Shown: positions 1 to 11,970, counted from the stretch's first letter. The stretch is 64,000 nt of DNA from Lepidonotus clava (GCA_936440205.1 OW387133.1:6848001-6912000); one strand, 5' to 3'. The notes: generated by a model from the sequence alone, not told the origin. A program made the numbers and translations.

Positions 1-166
1 CTTATTTCATAAACTGCTTGAACATGCTGACATGGAAACTCCCTTAGGTAAATGAAGGAATATTTCTGGGTTCATTGTGTCACTTCAATAGTCATACATT
101 GTCATACAGCAAAAACATACAGTGTTTGATTAAATCAATAATTTATATGACTTGCAGTTTGTTAAA

Positions 167-540
167 CCCACCAAGGATGTGACACTGCAAAATAATAACA
201 GAATGTCACAAGCATCAACCGAGAACGTCGCAGAACGTGAACGCTACCCTGCTCCTTTGCTGGAAATTTTTCTAAACAATACTTTTTTAGTCAGGTAGTT
301 ACTTCCCAAGATGGCATGTACCAAATCAAAATGTTATTATAAGATAATTTTTGGTGAGGTTAGGAGGAAATCAAAACAGAACATTATAAGAACATTCTGT
401 TTGGGATGAAGGACGTAACCAGAATGTTGTAATAATATCACAGTGAAACACAGAGTCATCCAAAGAACGTAACAAGAACCAAATACAGAACCAACCTAAA
501 CTTTGCTGCAACATTATAGTAATGTCGCATCATTGGCTGG
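167..540 (-). mobile_element. Family A MITE, copy A1
   Basis: Non-autonomous element of about 370 bp. The right end reads ..AATGTCGCATCATTGGCTGGG and the left end CCCACCAAGGATGTGAC, an inverted pair of the type CCCAGCNAAGGATGCGAC. The interior shares ACTTTTTTAGTCAG and GAACATTCTGTTTGGG with the other A copies. It has no coding capacity. The superfamily is unresolved. Confidence 0.7.
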
Positions 541-911
541 GAAATGACAAAGGAAAACTGTCACACGTGGCTCAGCATGCTTACATGGCTTGTTCATGGA
601 GGGGGAAAGGAGTGGGAGAGGTAGAAGAGGTGGAGAGGTGGGGGTTGGCCCTGTCTGGACTGGTCAATGGTGAGAGGTAGGTAGGTGTGTGGGGAGGGGG
701 CAGGGTGGCTGTTAGGGTAACACCAAGCAGAGTGTGAGGAGGCAATGGGTAGAGGAAACGACAGGCAAGCGTCCACTCAGGCCCCTATGGCCTCCTTCAA
801 CACAGCGGCTGCCCAGGCAACTTTGAGTTGATAGCTCGTAGATGGACAGCGGCGGGGTTACCTACAGTAACAGGGTTAGAGCTTGCCGGCCACTGCTCGC
901 TGTCATAGGTG
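541..911. other. Non-coding stretch with polypurine run
   Basis: No gene seen. Positions 597-770 are strongly purine-biased on the plus strand (runs of GGAGG, GAGAGG and GGGGG), and could form triplex DNA. The rest is unremarkable. Confidence 0.6.
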
Positions 912-1561
912 AAGGCGGTATTACATTACATGACTTGGGTGGTAATATGAGAACAGAGAGGTTGCTCATAATTATTATCAATAGAGATAGAGTTCTATGT
1001 TACACATAAGTGATTTTTTTCCCTTTGTTCTACAACTGTGCAGTTCAAATAACAAAGTCTCCCTCTGTACTCCCACTTAAAACTAACATCTCATCAAAGT
1101 ATAGTTTCAACAATGGAGTAGTTATCTTTCACACCATCATTAAAGTGGTGCAAATACATATCTTTTAGTCTATACATTTATATGCCAGCGAAAACCCATT
1201 AATAATGAGATGGGATGAGATGGGATGAGATACTCCATATTATACTCCAAATTGCGAATTTCTAACAATTACCACTCCTGTATGTGAATTGTCTGTAACA
1301 GGCCATTAGCCAGGGTGGTTCGGGTGGTTCGTAAGAACCCCTCCTTGGAGGATCTCTTCTCTAATTGTAAAATATTACAGTAGTTCCAAAAAATAAGTAT
1401 TTTAGCCCATTTATTAAAAAATCGAATCCCCCTGGAAAGAAAATAACTTGCCAAAAAACTAACTCCCCTCTGAGAAAAGCTGGCTATGGGCCTGCTGTAA
1501 TATCACTATATCACGCCTATATCACAGCACAAGCCGTGTAGTGTAATACCTGTATCGCCTT
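912..1561. mobile_element. Family G TIR element, 0.65 kb
   Basis: Left end AAGGCGGTATTACATTACAT is an inverted match to the right end GTGTAGTGTAATACCTGTAT followed by CGCCTT. The same termini bound a shorter copy at 59248-59447. The interior has no ORF of interest and contains a GGGATGAGAT triplication near 1210-1232. Harbinger-like by analogy with the 59-kb copy, whose flanks are TTA. Confidence 0.55.
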
Positions 1562-1867
1562 GACACTGCTAGAGATACTGGCTGATTTAAAAACCTGGAG
1601 AATCCTTCAGGTTGCCATGGGAACAGGTGGATGCACCTTTGACCTTCAGAATAGGTTGTTTCTTAGGGGACTTAGGATTAGACTTACAGCAGAGAACGCG
1701 GTCTGTTGTCTCAAATTAATAACATCGAGACCTATACTACAATAAATCTCTCACTTAGTGACATGTTTCATGCATGTCATTATGATATACTATGCTCCGA
1801 TTTGACTATTATAGATTGTGAGACCTAGCTATGTGATTGAGTTATTACCCCATTTATGAATTAGTAC
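1562..1867. other. Non-coding, nothing recognised
   Basis: Only short spurious frames; no repeat family identified. Confidence 0.5.
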
Positions 1868-2192
1868 AACTCTCCTTATTGTAGATCTTTGGTTGTAGTT
1901 TGTGTACCTGGAGGTTGGTAGCGACAAAATTCGTCAGAAAAACGTGATGACAGTAACATATTTCATAAAGCAATCTTTATGCATTGTGAAGTATTAAACG
2001 AAGATTCTCATCAACTTCAAAATGATAAGGAGAAATACTAATTGCTGAGTTTCAACCGTATCGGAAGTGCCTATGCCTATGCGTTTAAGCTTGGTTGAGA
2101 AAATGTACTTTTTTATATCTTTCCAACACAGCAAGTTTAATCGGCGGATCAATTCAATTACAGTAATTCAAATATCCATGGTAGGGAGAATT
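1868..2192. mobile_element. Family E MITE, diverged copy E7
   Basis: The left end (CAACTCTCC..ATTGTAGATCTTTGG..GTACCTGGAGGTTGG) and right end (TTACAGTAATTC..ATCCATGGTAGGGAGAATT) are diverged versions of the family E inverted termini, TTCTCCCAACCACGGATAGC. The length matches the 320-370 bp of the other copies. Confidence 0.5.
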
Positions 2193-2559
2193 ACGTTTGA
2201 TATACAGAAGTGTCTTTACTTGCTGGCATTTATTACCCAAGATTCACAAGGTTATCACTAATGGCCTGTAATTTGACCCAAGGAGTGATCTTTTAATAAG
2301 AACCCATAAGGTTATGGATGATTCGCATCTGGAGAATATCAACCTAATCCAAAATTTAAACTTTATCTGAACTAGTCATAACATGCAATTCGAAAGGTAA
2401 TTCTTTAAATTTAAAGTTATTTTTAAAACACTACAAATTATTTCCATATCTTTGCACAACTAAAAAATAGATGCTGATCTGTATTTGCCAAGTTATAGTA
2501 TCAATAAATCAATCTATTTTTCATGTATGAACCAATGCTGTTGTAACAAAGTCAATCTG
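2193..2559. other. AT-rich non-coding stretch
   Basis: AT-rich, with no ORF or repeat that I recognise. Confidence 0.5.
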
Positions 2560-3010
2560 TAGAGGATCCAGAAGCCACTCAGACCACTCGGAAGCCACAT
2601 GCTCAGCATGCGAAACACCCCCACCGGATTAAGGGGCCTAGGCGCATGGATACCCCTAGGGACAGGAGGGAGGGACTAGAAGCCACAGTGAAAGTGGCTC
2701 CTAAAACAAGAGCCAAAAGCAAAAGCCATGTAGTGTTGTTTGTGGGCTGGAAGCCATGCGGCGCGCGTTTCGTGAAACTTTCAGCGGTCTGTACTTAGCG
2801 AATGGCAAGGGCCTAAGGTGGCGAACCCAATCACACGAGGCCTGCCTGACTAATTAATGCCTGGCCTACCCACACCTTTGTGCCACCTGCCCCTCCCTAG
2901 TGCCCCCTAGTGGCTGAGTGGCATACAAAAGCGGCATACCAAGGCGCCTCGAAAGCTTTCGGCCGGGTAGGTTACAGCCGGAAATCACGCTGTTCGAACC
3001 TCAGAAGCCA
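2560..3010. other. GC-rich unique patch
   Basis: Markedly more GC-rich than its surroundings. It repeats short AGAAGCCAC and GGAAGCCA words (2571, 2591, 2670, 2750, 3004), contains a GCGCGCG run near 2761, and holds a CTCF-like site at 2898-2916. No ORF stands out. It could be a regulatory element or an unrecognised repeat. Confidence 0.45.
2898..2916 (-). promoter_or_regulatory. CTCF-like binding site
   Basis: TAGTGCCCCCTAGTGGCTG matches the reverse complement of the bilaterian CTCF core (TAGCGCCCCCTGGTGGC) at all but about three of 19 positions. A weaker C-rich match, CCACCTGCCCCTCCC, lies immediately upstream at 2883. CTCF is a zinc-finger boundary factor conserved in bilaterians. Occupancy cannot be judged from sequence. 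Confidence 0.5.
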
Positions 3011-3598
3011 CTTCGATGGAGAAATCTCAGAAGTTGTGACATGAGAACTGGCAGTGCTTTCCAAAGCAGCCTTTTAGCATGGAAAGTGTGACATTTATTG
3101 GCAACAAGCAGGATGATGAGGCTATCGGATGCCTATATTCCCACACAACAACCCTTCAGAGGGACTGCAGGGGGAGAGAAGAAGAGGAAAAAAAAGATTT
3201 CCAGAGGCAAAATAGAAAGCAAATAAAGCTGAAATGATGATACCCTGTAGAAAGCCCCATAGCTGATTTTAGGAGAAGATGAAAAAAGGTTTAGAATATA
3301 CAAATAATAGGAGGTGCTCACAAAACGCCTCAAGCTGATAACAACCTGCTAGACTTTAGAGGAGACGGGGGCTAACATCAAAAACAATATCAGCTATTCA
3401 GCATCTGAAACGAAATAGTTTTATTACAAACGTATTATTCTAAAGGAAACACTAGAGAGAGGGGAACCTGACTTTGGTAGTTAATTATACTTAGTGATTC
3501 TTTCATTTAGAGGCGGTTTGGAGGGGGAAGGTGATATTCGATGGGAGATTGGTCTTTGATTTAATGTAGCATACTGTATTCACCATAAGAACTTCTTT
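3011..3598. other. Non-coding, nothing recognised
   Basis: Purine-rich around 3160-3300; no repeat or gene supported. Confidence 0.5.
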
Positions 3599-3870
3599 AT
3601 TATCACCCACACTGTCGCCGAGAGGTATGTACAGGGTATAGCATGTACTGACAGCCTGTATGTACCATTGATCGTTTTCACTTTTTAAACAACTTTTGAA
3701 TGTTGTTTGGGTGATAAAATATAGGAGACCCTTCGGGGTCATCCTTGCGTGTCTGTACGACCCATAGGGATAATGTGTACCTCAGGCTTCGCCCTTGGTA
3801 GGCCTACGTGACGATCCCCTATGGGTTGTAAGACACCCCCAGATGGCAGGTCATTTTATATAAGTGTCTA
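3599..3870 (-). mobile_element. Family I double-hairpin element, copy I1
   Basis: Composed of a TTATCACCC (3599) ... GGGTGATAA (3710) inverted module joined to a long imperfect palindrome (3728-3835). The palindrome arms carry GTACGACCCATAGGG and its near complement CCCCTATGGGTTGTA, around a loop with GGCTTCGCCCTT. Copies I2 (34.7 kb) and I3 (52.1 kb) have the same two-part plan in the opposite orientation. No ORF; class unknown. Confidence 0.6.
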
Positions 3871-4690
3871 CCTACTGAAACCCAGCTGAAGGAGACATGC
3901 ATGGAAAAAACAGCACTGTATCATCTAGGAACATTATGCAGCGATCCACAAATAAACTTGTAATGTCATGCTATATTTCTTTTTGTAACAGCGCAGTGTT
4001 GGTCTGGCCTGGCCTTGGCTTATGCAACCATACAGGTAGCAATTATTTCTGATGGTTATGTAGGGGTTTCACAGTCTTGCATTACATGCTGACGTTGCTA
4101 TTGTCACACAGATAATTGCACATATCCATTGTTTTAATTGCTAAGCACAGCTACATCAGCATTTTCATTTATATCGCCTCATTAACAAACATTAGGAAGT
4201 GAGAATTCTGTTTTGTTTAAGAATGCAACAAGAACATTCAAGTGCGACGTCGAAACAGTACATTAAAGCAACTTTATTAGGTGCCGTAATAAATATTGTA
4301 ACAGGAATCCAGGCAGAGTAAGACGCCACGCACTCGGTGTGTTTGCCTCAATATCGTATAATGGACTCTTTCACATAAATCCTAATAGAAAGCAATAATG
4401 GACGTACAGCTGCCTCATTATACTATATTAACATAGACATTTATATAGCAGTGACCTCTCTTTAAACAGCCACAGCTCATATGGGTCACCACATGTCTAC
4501 CGAATTCCAGTCTTATTGAATCTGGGCTGCAGTATTGGAATTTACCCATTATCTGAGAATGTGTCCACTCCTATTTCTCACTCAATATCGCTCATCTAAC
4601 GGAGGTCTGGAGAGTATGAATGCCGTCCATCTCCCCATATTCCTCTCTCCTCCCCCCGAAATGGACCTTCGACCAATCATAAACCTACAT
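3871..4690. other. Non-coding, nothing recognised
   Basis: No gene or repeat family recognised. Confidence 0.5.
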
Positions 4691-4916
4691 TTATCAATCA
4701 TAACTCCCCTGCAGTGCGCATGCGTCCCCCGACACGACATCCGCCAATCACCGGTCAGCTTCCTCTGATTTCCGGTCACATGACGTTTAAGGGCCTCCGA
4801 CGCTCCCTCTACCGGCGGCAGGAGGTACTGCTGGCTACATACGGGACACTCACCAGTCTGATGTATTGCTTATTCTTCCAGGCTAAGAGTTTCTTTGGGT
4901 AGCATTTAGAAACGAG
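4690..4916 (+). promoter_or_regulatory. Candidate CpG promoter and 5' exon
   Basis: A CpG-rich island in AT-rich DNA. It contains an NRF1-type palindrome (GTGCGCATGCGTC at 4714), CCAAT (4744), a CACATGACG E-box/CRE-like word (4777), and GC-rich sequence to about 4825. A possible splice donor, ACGAG|GTAATC, follows at about 4917. This combination suggests a TATA-less host promoter reading rightwards. The first exon would be non-coding; no downstream exon can be assigned. Confidence 0.35.
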
Positions 4917-4977
4917 GTAATCATACAAAGCTTTAGCATTTTGCTGTTTTTTCTTTCATCTCCCGCTCCTTCTCCTA

Positions 4978-5033
4978 AATAACAACAACAAAAACAACAA
5001 CAACAACAGCATAACAACAACAACAACAACCAC
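4978..5033. repeat. (CAA)n microsatellite
   Basis: Imperfect AAC/CAA trinucleotide run. Confidence 0.9.
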
Positions 5034-5035
5034 AA

Positions 5036-6346
5036 AAGATGCATGTAAGAAGCAGCAAAGAAGGCAGGGATAGTTGTTGTTGAGACGCTTTTCTACAAGA
5101 GGAGCTATCCAACAAAAAGTTTATATTTGTTCAATTCATTTGGATTTTTTGTTGTACTAAGGCCTAACTATGCTGTGCTGCCTCAAATGCCTTTATCTTC
5201 TAATTTACAGATGCAGGTATTGCACGACAAATATTAATTCTTCACTCAAATAGTGGGCACTATAACTGGCTTTTTGGGATTCCCATAGAGTACTTGTTCT
5301 CATATGCAATTGATGTCATGTGTCTACATTACATGGACACATTTAAAGTCAGGTGACAGAGACTAGGGCAACTGCTGACTACCATGGACCCAACATCTGG
5401 GCGGAGAGTGACTGCAGGACCCTGGGGCTGGGGGTTGAGCACGCAGACTGTGCTTGGTGATGGAGGAGAGGAGTGCAGGAAACCCTCCGCTCTGTCAACG
5501 TTATTTTACTCGGGACCTTTTGTTACATCTCCCCAAACATGCCCCACGTTTTGTATGGGACATCCTAATGGGAAAATCAATCTTCCCGTTTGATATAACC
5601 CCTGTGGTCTGAATTATTTAGCAATGGCAGGCCTCTATATCATCGGGGACAAAAGGGGTCCGTTGGTTTGGGATTTAATTGAAAGTTAAATGGTGGGAAC
5701 AACCATGTTCGTCTCCGTCATTCTCCCGTAATGGGAACACAGGGGAAAAACAGTTAATTTCCTGGTGGGAAATAAAGTCTGAAATTGTAACTTTTAGAAT
5801 GTAAGGACAAATGAGAAAAGGTTCGTATTATTCATGAAATTAGTCTCAGGGACATTATCATGAATCCTTCTAATGTTTTATTATTAAATTTTGTGGCAGT
5901 TTCCCGGTCTTGAACCGATCTGTCTGAACTATAGTGACATGAACCTTATGGAACATATCCCAGAACACAATATCCTTCACCGTCATAACATTGGTGCCAT
6001 CTTTAAGTATATCCTTAAGTTTATATTATGTAACTATAGCATGTGGGTCAAATTCCAACAACGTATTTATCCTACTTGGATTCAGTAACGCTATCCAATG
6101 ACACATGCATCTGTTCACTCCAGAAACCCCCACCTCCATCCTTGAATTAAAGGCTAAGGGCCTTTCCACCTGCATTTGGAATCTCCTTCACCCATACCGA
6201 CCATAAACATGACGTACACCATCCTACCTTTCCATATGGACATTTTCATTTTTATTTCCCATGCCCTCTAGAGACACAACGTTCAGAATCCTACCCTTTC
6301 CTGACGGAACCACTGACATTACAAGTAGATTTTACTGTCAACTTAT
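5036..6346. other. Non-coding, nothing recognised
   Basis: Short frames only, none with recognisable protein features; no clear repeat. Confidence 0.5.
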
Positions 6347-6540
6347 AAAATCTGCAGTTGGAACTGAAATTTTATACAATATATAGACATGTTATATATC
6401 ACTAGATTATAGTTCTCTTTCAAATGGTATGTAAGATGTTAGATTTCATGCTATATTTTCAGAGTAAATCAGCATATACAAAATTGCCAGCATTCATATC
6501 GGCATGTGGAATATAGACTTTATGGCTTACGGGGAGTGGA
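6347..6540 (+). mobile_element. Family C MITE remnant
   Basis: Aligns by eye with the copies at 45731 and 51154: shared AGTTCTCTTTCAAATGGTATG, TTTTCAGAG and terminal ATCGGCATGTGGAATATAGAC. The left terminus is eroded. Confidence 0.55.
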
Positions 6541-7655
6541 TAGGGGAAGGAGAGAGGAAGGAGAGGGGCGGCTTCCGACCCTAATCTTTCATGATGTGAG
6601 ATCAATCCTCCTGATCCATCACTGCTGAGCCCGGGCCCCTCTCACCCATACCTCCGCCGAGTGTCAACCTGCAATACACCCTTTTCACGAGTCTGCGCAG
6701 TGGACTTCTTGGTTCACACAAATCCGCTGGCGGGCATCACACTAATGAAAAAGGTCTATACAGGGCCAGACACAGTCAAAACATCTGAAGGGGTTCTAGG
6801 AATATTTGAGGGTATTCTAATAAAGTTTGAGGGGTTTCCAAAAGAGTATTGTCTACCAAAATAAGTAACTATTTCAAATATTCCTAAATCTGTTAAAGCC
6901 TAAGAGGATTCCAGACTCCCTCGATCGTAACCTCCTCGGTACTGCAAAGTCCCGGTGCAAAGTACTTAATTTCAAAAATATATATTGCAAACTCCTCATT
7001 AAATCTGATTATATAAAGCCACAGTATAATTATATTTAATGGATGAATGTCATGTATTTATATATGGAAAAAGCATTTTCCATTTCTCAAGGGGTATAAA
7101 AGTTAAATTGTACCCCTTTGATACAAAACGTTTCCCCCAAAAAACCTTAACTCTTCTTGTTGATAGTCTTTGGCGCTGTCACATCTGAAAAGTCGCCACA
7201 TTTGAGAAGTCGCAGATGGGTCATAAAAAGGCAACAATAGGTACTGCGCACACGCAAAGGAAGAGATTCTAGTCTCAAGACATGTTTTGTTACTGAATTC
7301 CTTAAAAGTTGTAACAGGTAGCAAACTAAATGTATATCCCTCTCATCGTTTACCTATTTGAGATTCATTCCTAAAAAGCTAACTCATCCCTATCCCACAG
7401 CTTGTGGACAAAGTACCTGTCAAGATTATACTGGGACTTCCTGCGCAGTACCTACTATCACCCATCGGCAACTTATAAAATGAGGCGACTTTCCAGATGC
7501 GACACTGCCACTTGGCACCCCATAAGGTGGGCCGATGGAGGGGCTTGGGGCAGATGTATTTTCACTTAGCTGGCCCTGCTGGCACATGATGGACGGCCAA
7601 GGGCCAAGGGGGGGGGGACATGTGGGTGGTGGTGGCTTGCCCACTGGGTTCTCTG
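6541..7655. other. Non-coding, nothing recognised
   Basis: No gene. A word, GGGCATCACACTAATGAAAA (about 6733), recurs near 38364, hinting at another dispersed repeat whose limits I cannot set. Confidence 0.45.
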
Positions 7656-8003
7656 CCCAAGCAACAATGTGACTTTATGATAACGTTGCAGCAATGTTCT
7701 GGTTGTTTATGGTGTATGTTCTTTTGATGGCATCCAAACACAACGTTAAAACCTTAAAATGATTGTGATGTTGCACTGTGATGTTATTGTGACATCCTTG
7801 TTACTTTCTCTCGCATTAACATAACATTATCATAACATTCTGTATGAGTAAGGTTTCAACATCACTAAAATGGTACGTAATTGTAACATTCTTTTTAGTG
7901 AGTCCCAACCTTACCTAAAATAATGTAATTGTTTTATGACAATTTAGCAAGTAACAGACTAACCAAAAAAGTATGGTCACAGATATGTTGCTGTTTGAGG
8001 GGA
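7656..8003 (+). mobile_element. Family A MITE, copy A2
   Basis: Starts CCCAAGCAACAATGTGAC. Contains TTCTTTTGATGGCATCC, CATTCTGTATGAGTAAGG and ACCAAAAAAGTATGGTCACAG in the family order. Right end eroded. Confidence 0.65.
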
Positions 8004-8017
8004 TCTTGTGGTATTCT

Positions 8018-8303
8018 CCCAGCTGAGCATGTAACGTTATTATAACGTTGCTGCAACATTCTGTTTTGGTCCTTGCTACATTATGTTGATGGCTCCCAAT
8101 AAGGTCTCATTTTGGGCATTTCACTGTGACGTTATTAAAGCATTTGGATTACATTCTTTCATTACAAAAATTAAGTATGTATAACACTGAAAAGCTCTAA
8201 ATATCAATAAAAAATTATAATGTTCTTATAACACTCTGTTTTGATTAGTCTCAGCCTCACGTAAACTAACAGAACTGTTACATCGCAGCTTGCATAGGCT
8301 ATA
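8018..8303 (+). mobile_element. Family A MITE, copy A3
   Basis: Starts CCCAGCTGAGCATGTAACG and follows A2 head-to-tail after about 15 bp. Its right part is shortened relative to other copies and ends near CATCGCAGCTTGC. Confidence 0.6.
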
Positions 8304-8936
8304 TGCGATGGAGTCAGGTAGGAATCAACCCAGAAATCATGTATTGTGCCATGTTTGGCCACCACAGGTCGTTGTGCCATACCCTCCCCGTGATAAGCGC
8401 ATTACGGGGGAGATTGACTCGGACAGCTTTCTTCAAGGGGACAAGAAACTGACGAGGTCTCACGAAACCAATGTGGCGCCAACTATATCGAAGCGTCATA
8501 TACCTCTCTGTTCTGAGCTGAAGTGAATGCCTGGTTTTAAGTGGCTGAAAATCATTGAAGGAAAAATGAGAGAAAAATGAATGAAAATTCACAGAGCACC
8601 CTTTATCATTTTTCAAAGTTATTTGATAAAAAAGGAAAAACAGGAAAACAAGAATCCTTAATGTCAGGAGCTTTTTGAATGGGCTCTGTGTTCCATGAAT
8701 TTGGTTGCTGCAAAACTGTAAAAGTAAAAGTTGCTGTAAAAGTAGGTCAATATCTAAGGCCCTTGCTCAAAATTTCCCGGGTCATGCGGCCTGAAATTTT
8801 GATATTTTGTGTGCCAAAGAGGCCGCAATAGGTTTAGAAGACATTCTCACAATTTTCTGACTATTGTTTTTTCTCAAGATCCATGTATGTAACTATGAAG
8901 GGAAATAATTCCGTGAGGCTGCAAGGGGTGGGAAAT
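8304..8936. other. Non-coding, nothing recognised
   Basis: Overlapping short frames on both strands (8290-8616) lack protein features. No repeat family identified. Confidence 0.5.
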
Positions 8937-9890
8937 GGAACTAACAAGGTGGTGCCAAGGTGGTGCCAAGGTGGTGCCAAGGTGGCAAAAAGCTTATGAC
9001 AAGGTGGCTGCAAGGGGTAGGAAATAGAGCTGACATGGTGATGACAAGGTGGCAACAAGATGGTGACAAGGTGAAAAAAGGTGGTGAAAAGTGGGTGACA
9101 AGGTGGTGACAAGGGTGGCAAGAAGGTGGCGATAAGGTGGTGACAAAGTGGTGACAAGTTGACAACAAATTGGCAACAAGTTGGTGACAACTTAGCAACA
9201 AGTTGGCGACAAGGTGACAACAAGGTGACGACAAGGTGGCGACAAGGTAACAACAAGGTGGTGATAAGGTGACGACAAGGTGGTGACAAGGTGGTGACAA
9301 GGTGGTGACAAGGTGGTGACAAGGTGGTGACAAGGTGGTGACAAGGTGTTGACAAGGTGTTGACAAGGTGTTGACAAGGTGGTGACAAGGTGGTGACAAG
9401 GTGGTGACAAGGTGGTGACAAGGTGGTGACAAGGTGGTGACAAGGTGGTGACAAGGTGGTGACAAGGTGGTGACAAGGTGGTGACAAGGTGGTGACAAGG
9501 TGGTGACACAGTGGTGACACGGTGGTGACAAGGTGGTAACAAGGTGGTGACAAGATGGTGACAAGGTGATGACACGGTGGCGACGAGGTGGTGACGAGAT
9601 GGTGACAAGGTGGTGATTAGCTTGTGACAAGGTGGTGACAAGGTGGTGACAAGGTGGTGACAAGATGGTGACAAGATGGTGACAAGGTGGTGACAAGGTG
9701 GCGACAAGGGGGCGACAAGGTGGTGACGAGATGGTGACAAGGTGGTGATAAGGTTGTGACAAGGTGGTGACAAGGTGGTGACAAGGTGGTGACAAGGTGG
9801 TGACAAGGTGGTGACAAGATGGTGACAAGATGTGACAAGGTGGTGACAAGGTGGCGACAAGGTGGCGACAAGGTGGTGATAAGCAGACGA
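8937..9890. repeat. 11-bp minisatellite, about 85 units
   Basis: Tandem array of GACAAGGTGGT with variants GACAAGGTGTT, GACAAGGTGGC, GACAAGATGGT and GATAAGGTGGT. Because 11 is not a multiple of three, all three minus-strand frames read the same 11-residue cycle, LSPPCHHLVTT. This gives several long but meaningless open frames. Variant units cluster (three GTGTT units at 9355-9377), as expected for expansion by slippage or unequal exchange. Confidence 0.95.
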
Positions 9891-10956
9891 TGACAACACA
9901 ATTTGACAGGTGAGGGCATTGGGAGTGGCTTAATCGCAGTCGCCAGCTCGGGCTATGGGCCAGTGATAATGTAATCGGGTGAGCGGAATTACTAGTCGCC
10001 TCGCCAAGGGTTGGTCTGACCCCTTGTCGGACAGGTAAGGGGGGGGGGGGGGGGTTATGGGGTGCCAGGTGTAAGAGCCTTGTGGACTGTCTGATGTTGT
10101 ACCAGGAATTTGCAAAGAGACCCATTTTAAAGTCTTAAATATATGGAAAACTCCAGGCTGTAAAAGGACCCATTACCCTCAATTTTCAGTACACACATCC
10201 AGGCATGGTGAAACAAAGAATATCTAAGATAAATAGATGAAATTTGGTAGGCCCCTATATTGATTTAACGGGTGGTAAGGATTCTAGTGGTATATATGAA
10301 CTTAAAGACACTAGCTCCTCCTAACCCCTAGACGGGGCACTCAGTTTTTGAATGTAGGTACCAACTGCGAAACTACAGCCCCCTCCCCTCTTACTTTGAC
10401 AACGCCCCCCCCCCCGCCCCCCCTCCCCTCCGTTTTTTTTCAGGATGTCTCATGGACAGCCTCCCCAAATGGAACAGTTATTAAAAGTTTGGTCCCATAA
10501 TAGATTTTGGAACTCGGTAATTCGTTTGAGCGGCTTTGTGAACTTATTACAGTACATACAATTAACTTTCGATACAGTGCGAAGGGTGATATATCATTTA
10601 CCGCTCTACAAAAAGGTGGACTGATTATTTGACAGTCCCCCTTTTTCAGATTAATTGACGACTCACAGCTACACCCCCCCTCCCAACATTCTGACGGCAG
10701 TTGGTTCCAATTCCAGACCGAGTACCTCCCCCCCCCCCCAAGACTCACCACCCCCATAATAGGGACGGGGGTCGACCGGCGGATCAGGGCGGGTCAGGAC
10801 GATGGAGGGATGCGTCAACCTTCTCTTCGTGCTAAGACCCCTACTTATCTCCTACGTCTAAATTATTAACAAAAAAACGCAACCAGAAAAATGATATAAA
10901 TACTGACCAAAAAAAGGAAGAAAGTAGATTCGGGATCAGCGCGTATTAGGCCTATT
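9891..10956. other. Non-coding with homopolymer runs
   Basis: A poly-G run near 10038-10055 and poly-C runs near 10405-10430 and 10725-10740. No gene seen. Confidence 0.55.
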
Positions 10957-11095
10957 AGGGGTGTAGCCGGCACTGAAATCAAAGGGGGTGCCAGGTAGGA
11001 TTGCTGAGGATTATAAGGGGTTCTGCAAAAGACTTCTAAGAAGTGCTTTTATATTTTACTCATATTTTTGAAAGGCAAAGGGGCTACACCACTGG
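10957..11095. mobile_element. Possible small MITE
   Basis: Short inverted ends GGGGTGTAGCCGGC and GGGGCTACACCACT bound about 135 bp. Only one copy is in the window, so this rests on the termini alone. Confidence 0.35.
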
Positions 11096-11519
11096 CCAAT
11101 AGATCTGAACGTTATAACAAAGGTATTCAGAGAGATAAGAACCAAATCGCAAGCGATCGGATGGCTATTTCTAAGAAGTACAATACTTATTTCTTCGGGT
11201 CAGTTCTCTGCGAAATAGTCATCATGGACCTTGGCAAGATATGAGATTAAGATTAAGAATGACTTCCCTTTCTCAGAACATGACGAGGAAAATGACCAAT
11301 TCCAGTCGACATCCCAGAAGGCACAATTTGCTCCTATAAAATCATGGTTGACACAACATGACGAGGCAAAAAGCCACCCGGGAATCCTCCCTTACCATAA
11401 AACACTCCACTGGGGATCCAGTGTAAAAGTGTTAATTCGGAAAATTAGAAATTACACCAAAAAACCCTTTGATTTGGGCGGTACACCGGGAGGGGCGACT
11501 CACAGATTGCAGATCGCAG
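11096..11519. other. Non-coding, nothing recognised
   Basis: One 97-codon frame at 11231-11524 has no recognisable domain or neighbouring exon support. Confidence 0.45.
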
Positions 11520-11830
11520 AGTGATTATTTACCAAATCTCGCGTGATTATTTACCAAATCTCGCGGCTTAAATTAAATTCCTAACGGCGCTCCTTGGCTG
11601 CCGCCGGGCTAACGTCACGTGACCCGCGGCCCTTCTCGCGGGATCTCGCGCAGTCTCGCGCGGTCTCGCGGTGATTCACGAGAAGTGGAGCTGTCAGCTC
11701 GCGGTCCGTCACCATCCGGGTACTAAAACAGGAGGCGCCACCTCGTGTGGGTTTTCGGCAAATTGGAAATAATTTAGGGTCCAAATAAGCTATCAGCATT
11801 CATCTCGTCGCTTTGTGACGTTTTTTCGCC
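11520..11830. promoter_or_regulatory. CpG-rich candidate promoter with phased TCTCGCG motifs
   Basis: Six TCTCGCG words (11537, 11559, 11634, 11644, 11654, 11664); the last four are spaced exactly 10 bp apart. TCTCGCGAGA-type words are a known vertebrate promoter motif bound by Kaiso-type factors. The patch also has a palindromic E-box (GTCACGTGAC at 11615) and a 22-bp direct duplication (11521/11543, GTGATTATTTACCAAATCTC). Direction and target gene are unknown. Confidence 0.4.
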
Positions 11831-11930
11831 GTGTTTTGTTCTCTGCTGGCATTTCTCTCATTGCCCACATTTCTCACCAGGTGATGTGGTAGGCAGACAG
11901 GAAGTGGGGCCCTGGATGGGGAAATGGCGG

Positions 11931-11970
11931 GGTGGTGGTGGTGGTGGTGGTGGTGGGGGGGGGGGGGGGT
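11931..11970. repeat. (TGG)n plus poly-G
   Basis: Trinucleotide GGT run followed by about 17 G residues. Confidence 0.9.

Noticed and set aside
9300-9500. CRISPR-like array
   Set aside because: Units are directly adjacent 11-mers with no spacers, in a eukaryotic context.
8861-10125. Long minus-strand frames (up to 394 codons) over 8.9-10.1 kb
   Set aside because: They are readings of the 11-bp minisatellite; the same peptide cycle appears in all three phases.
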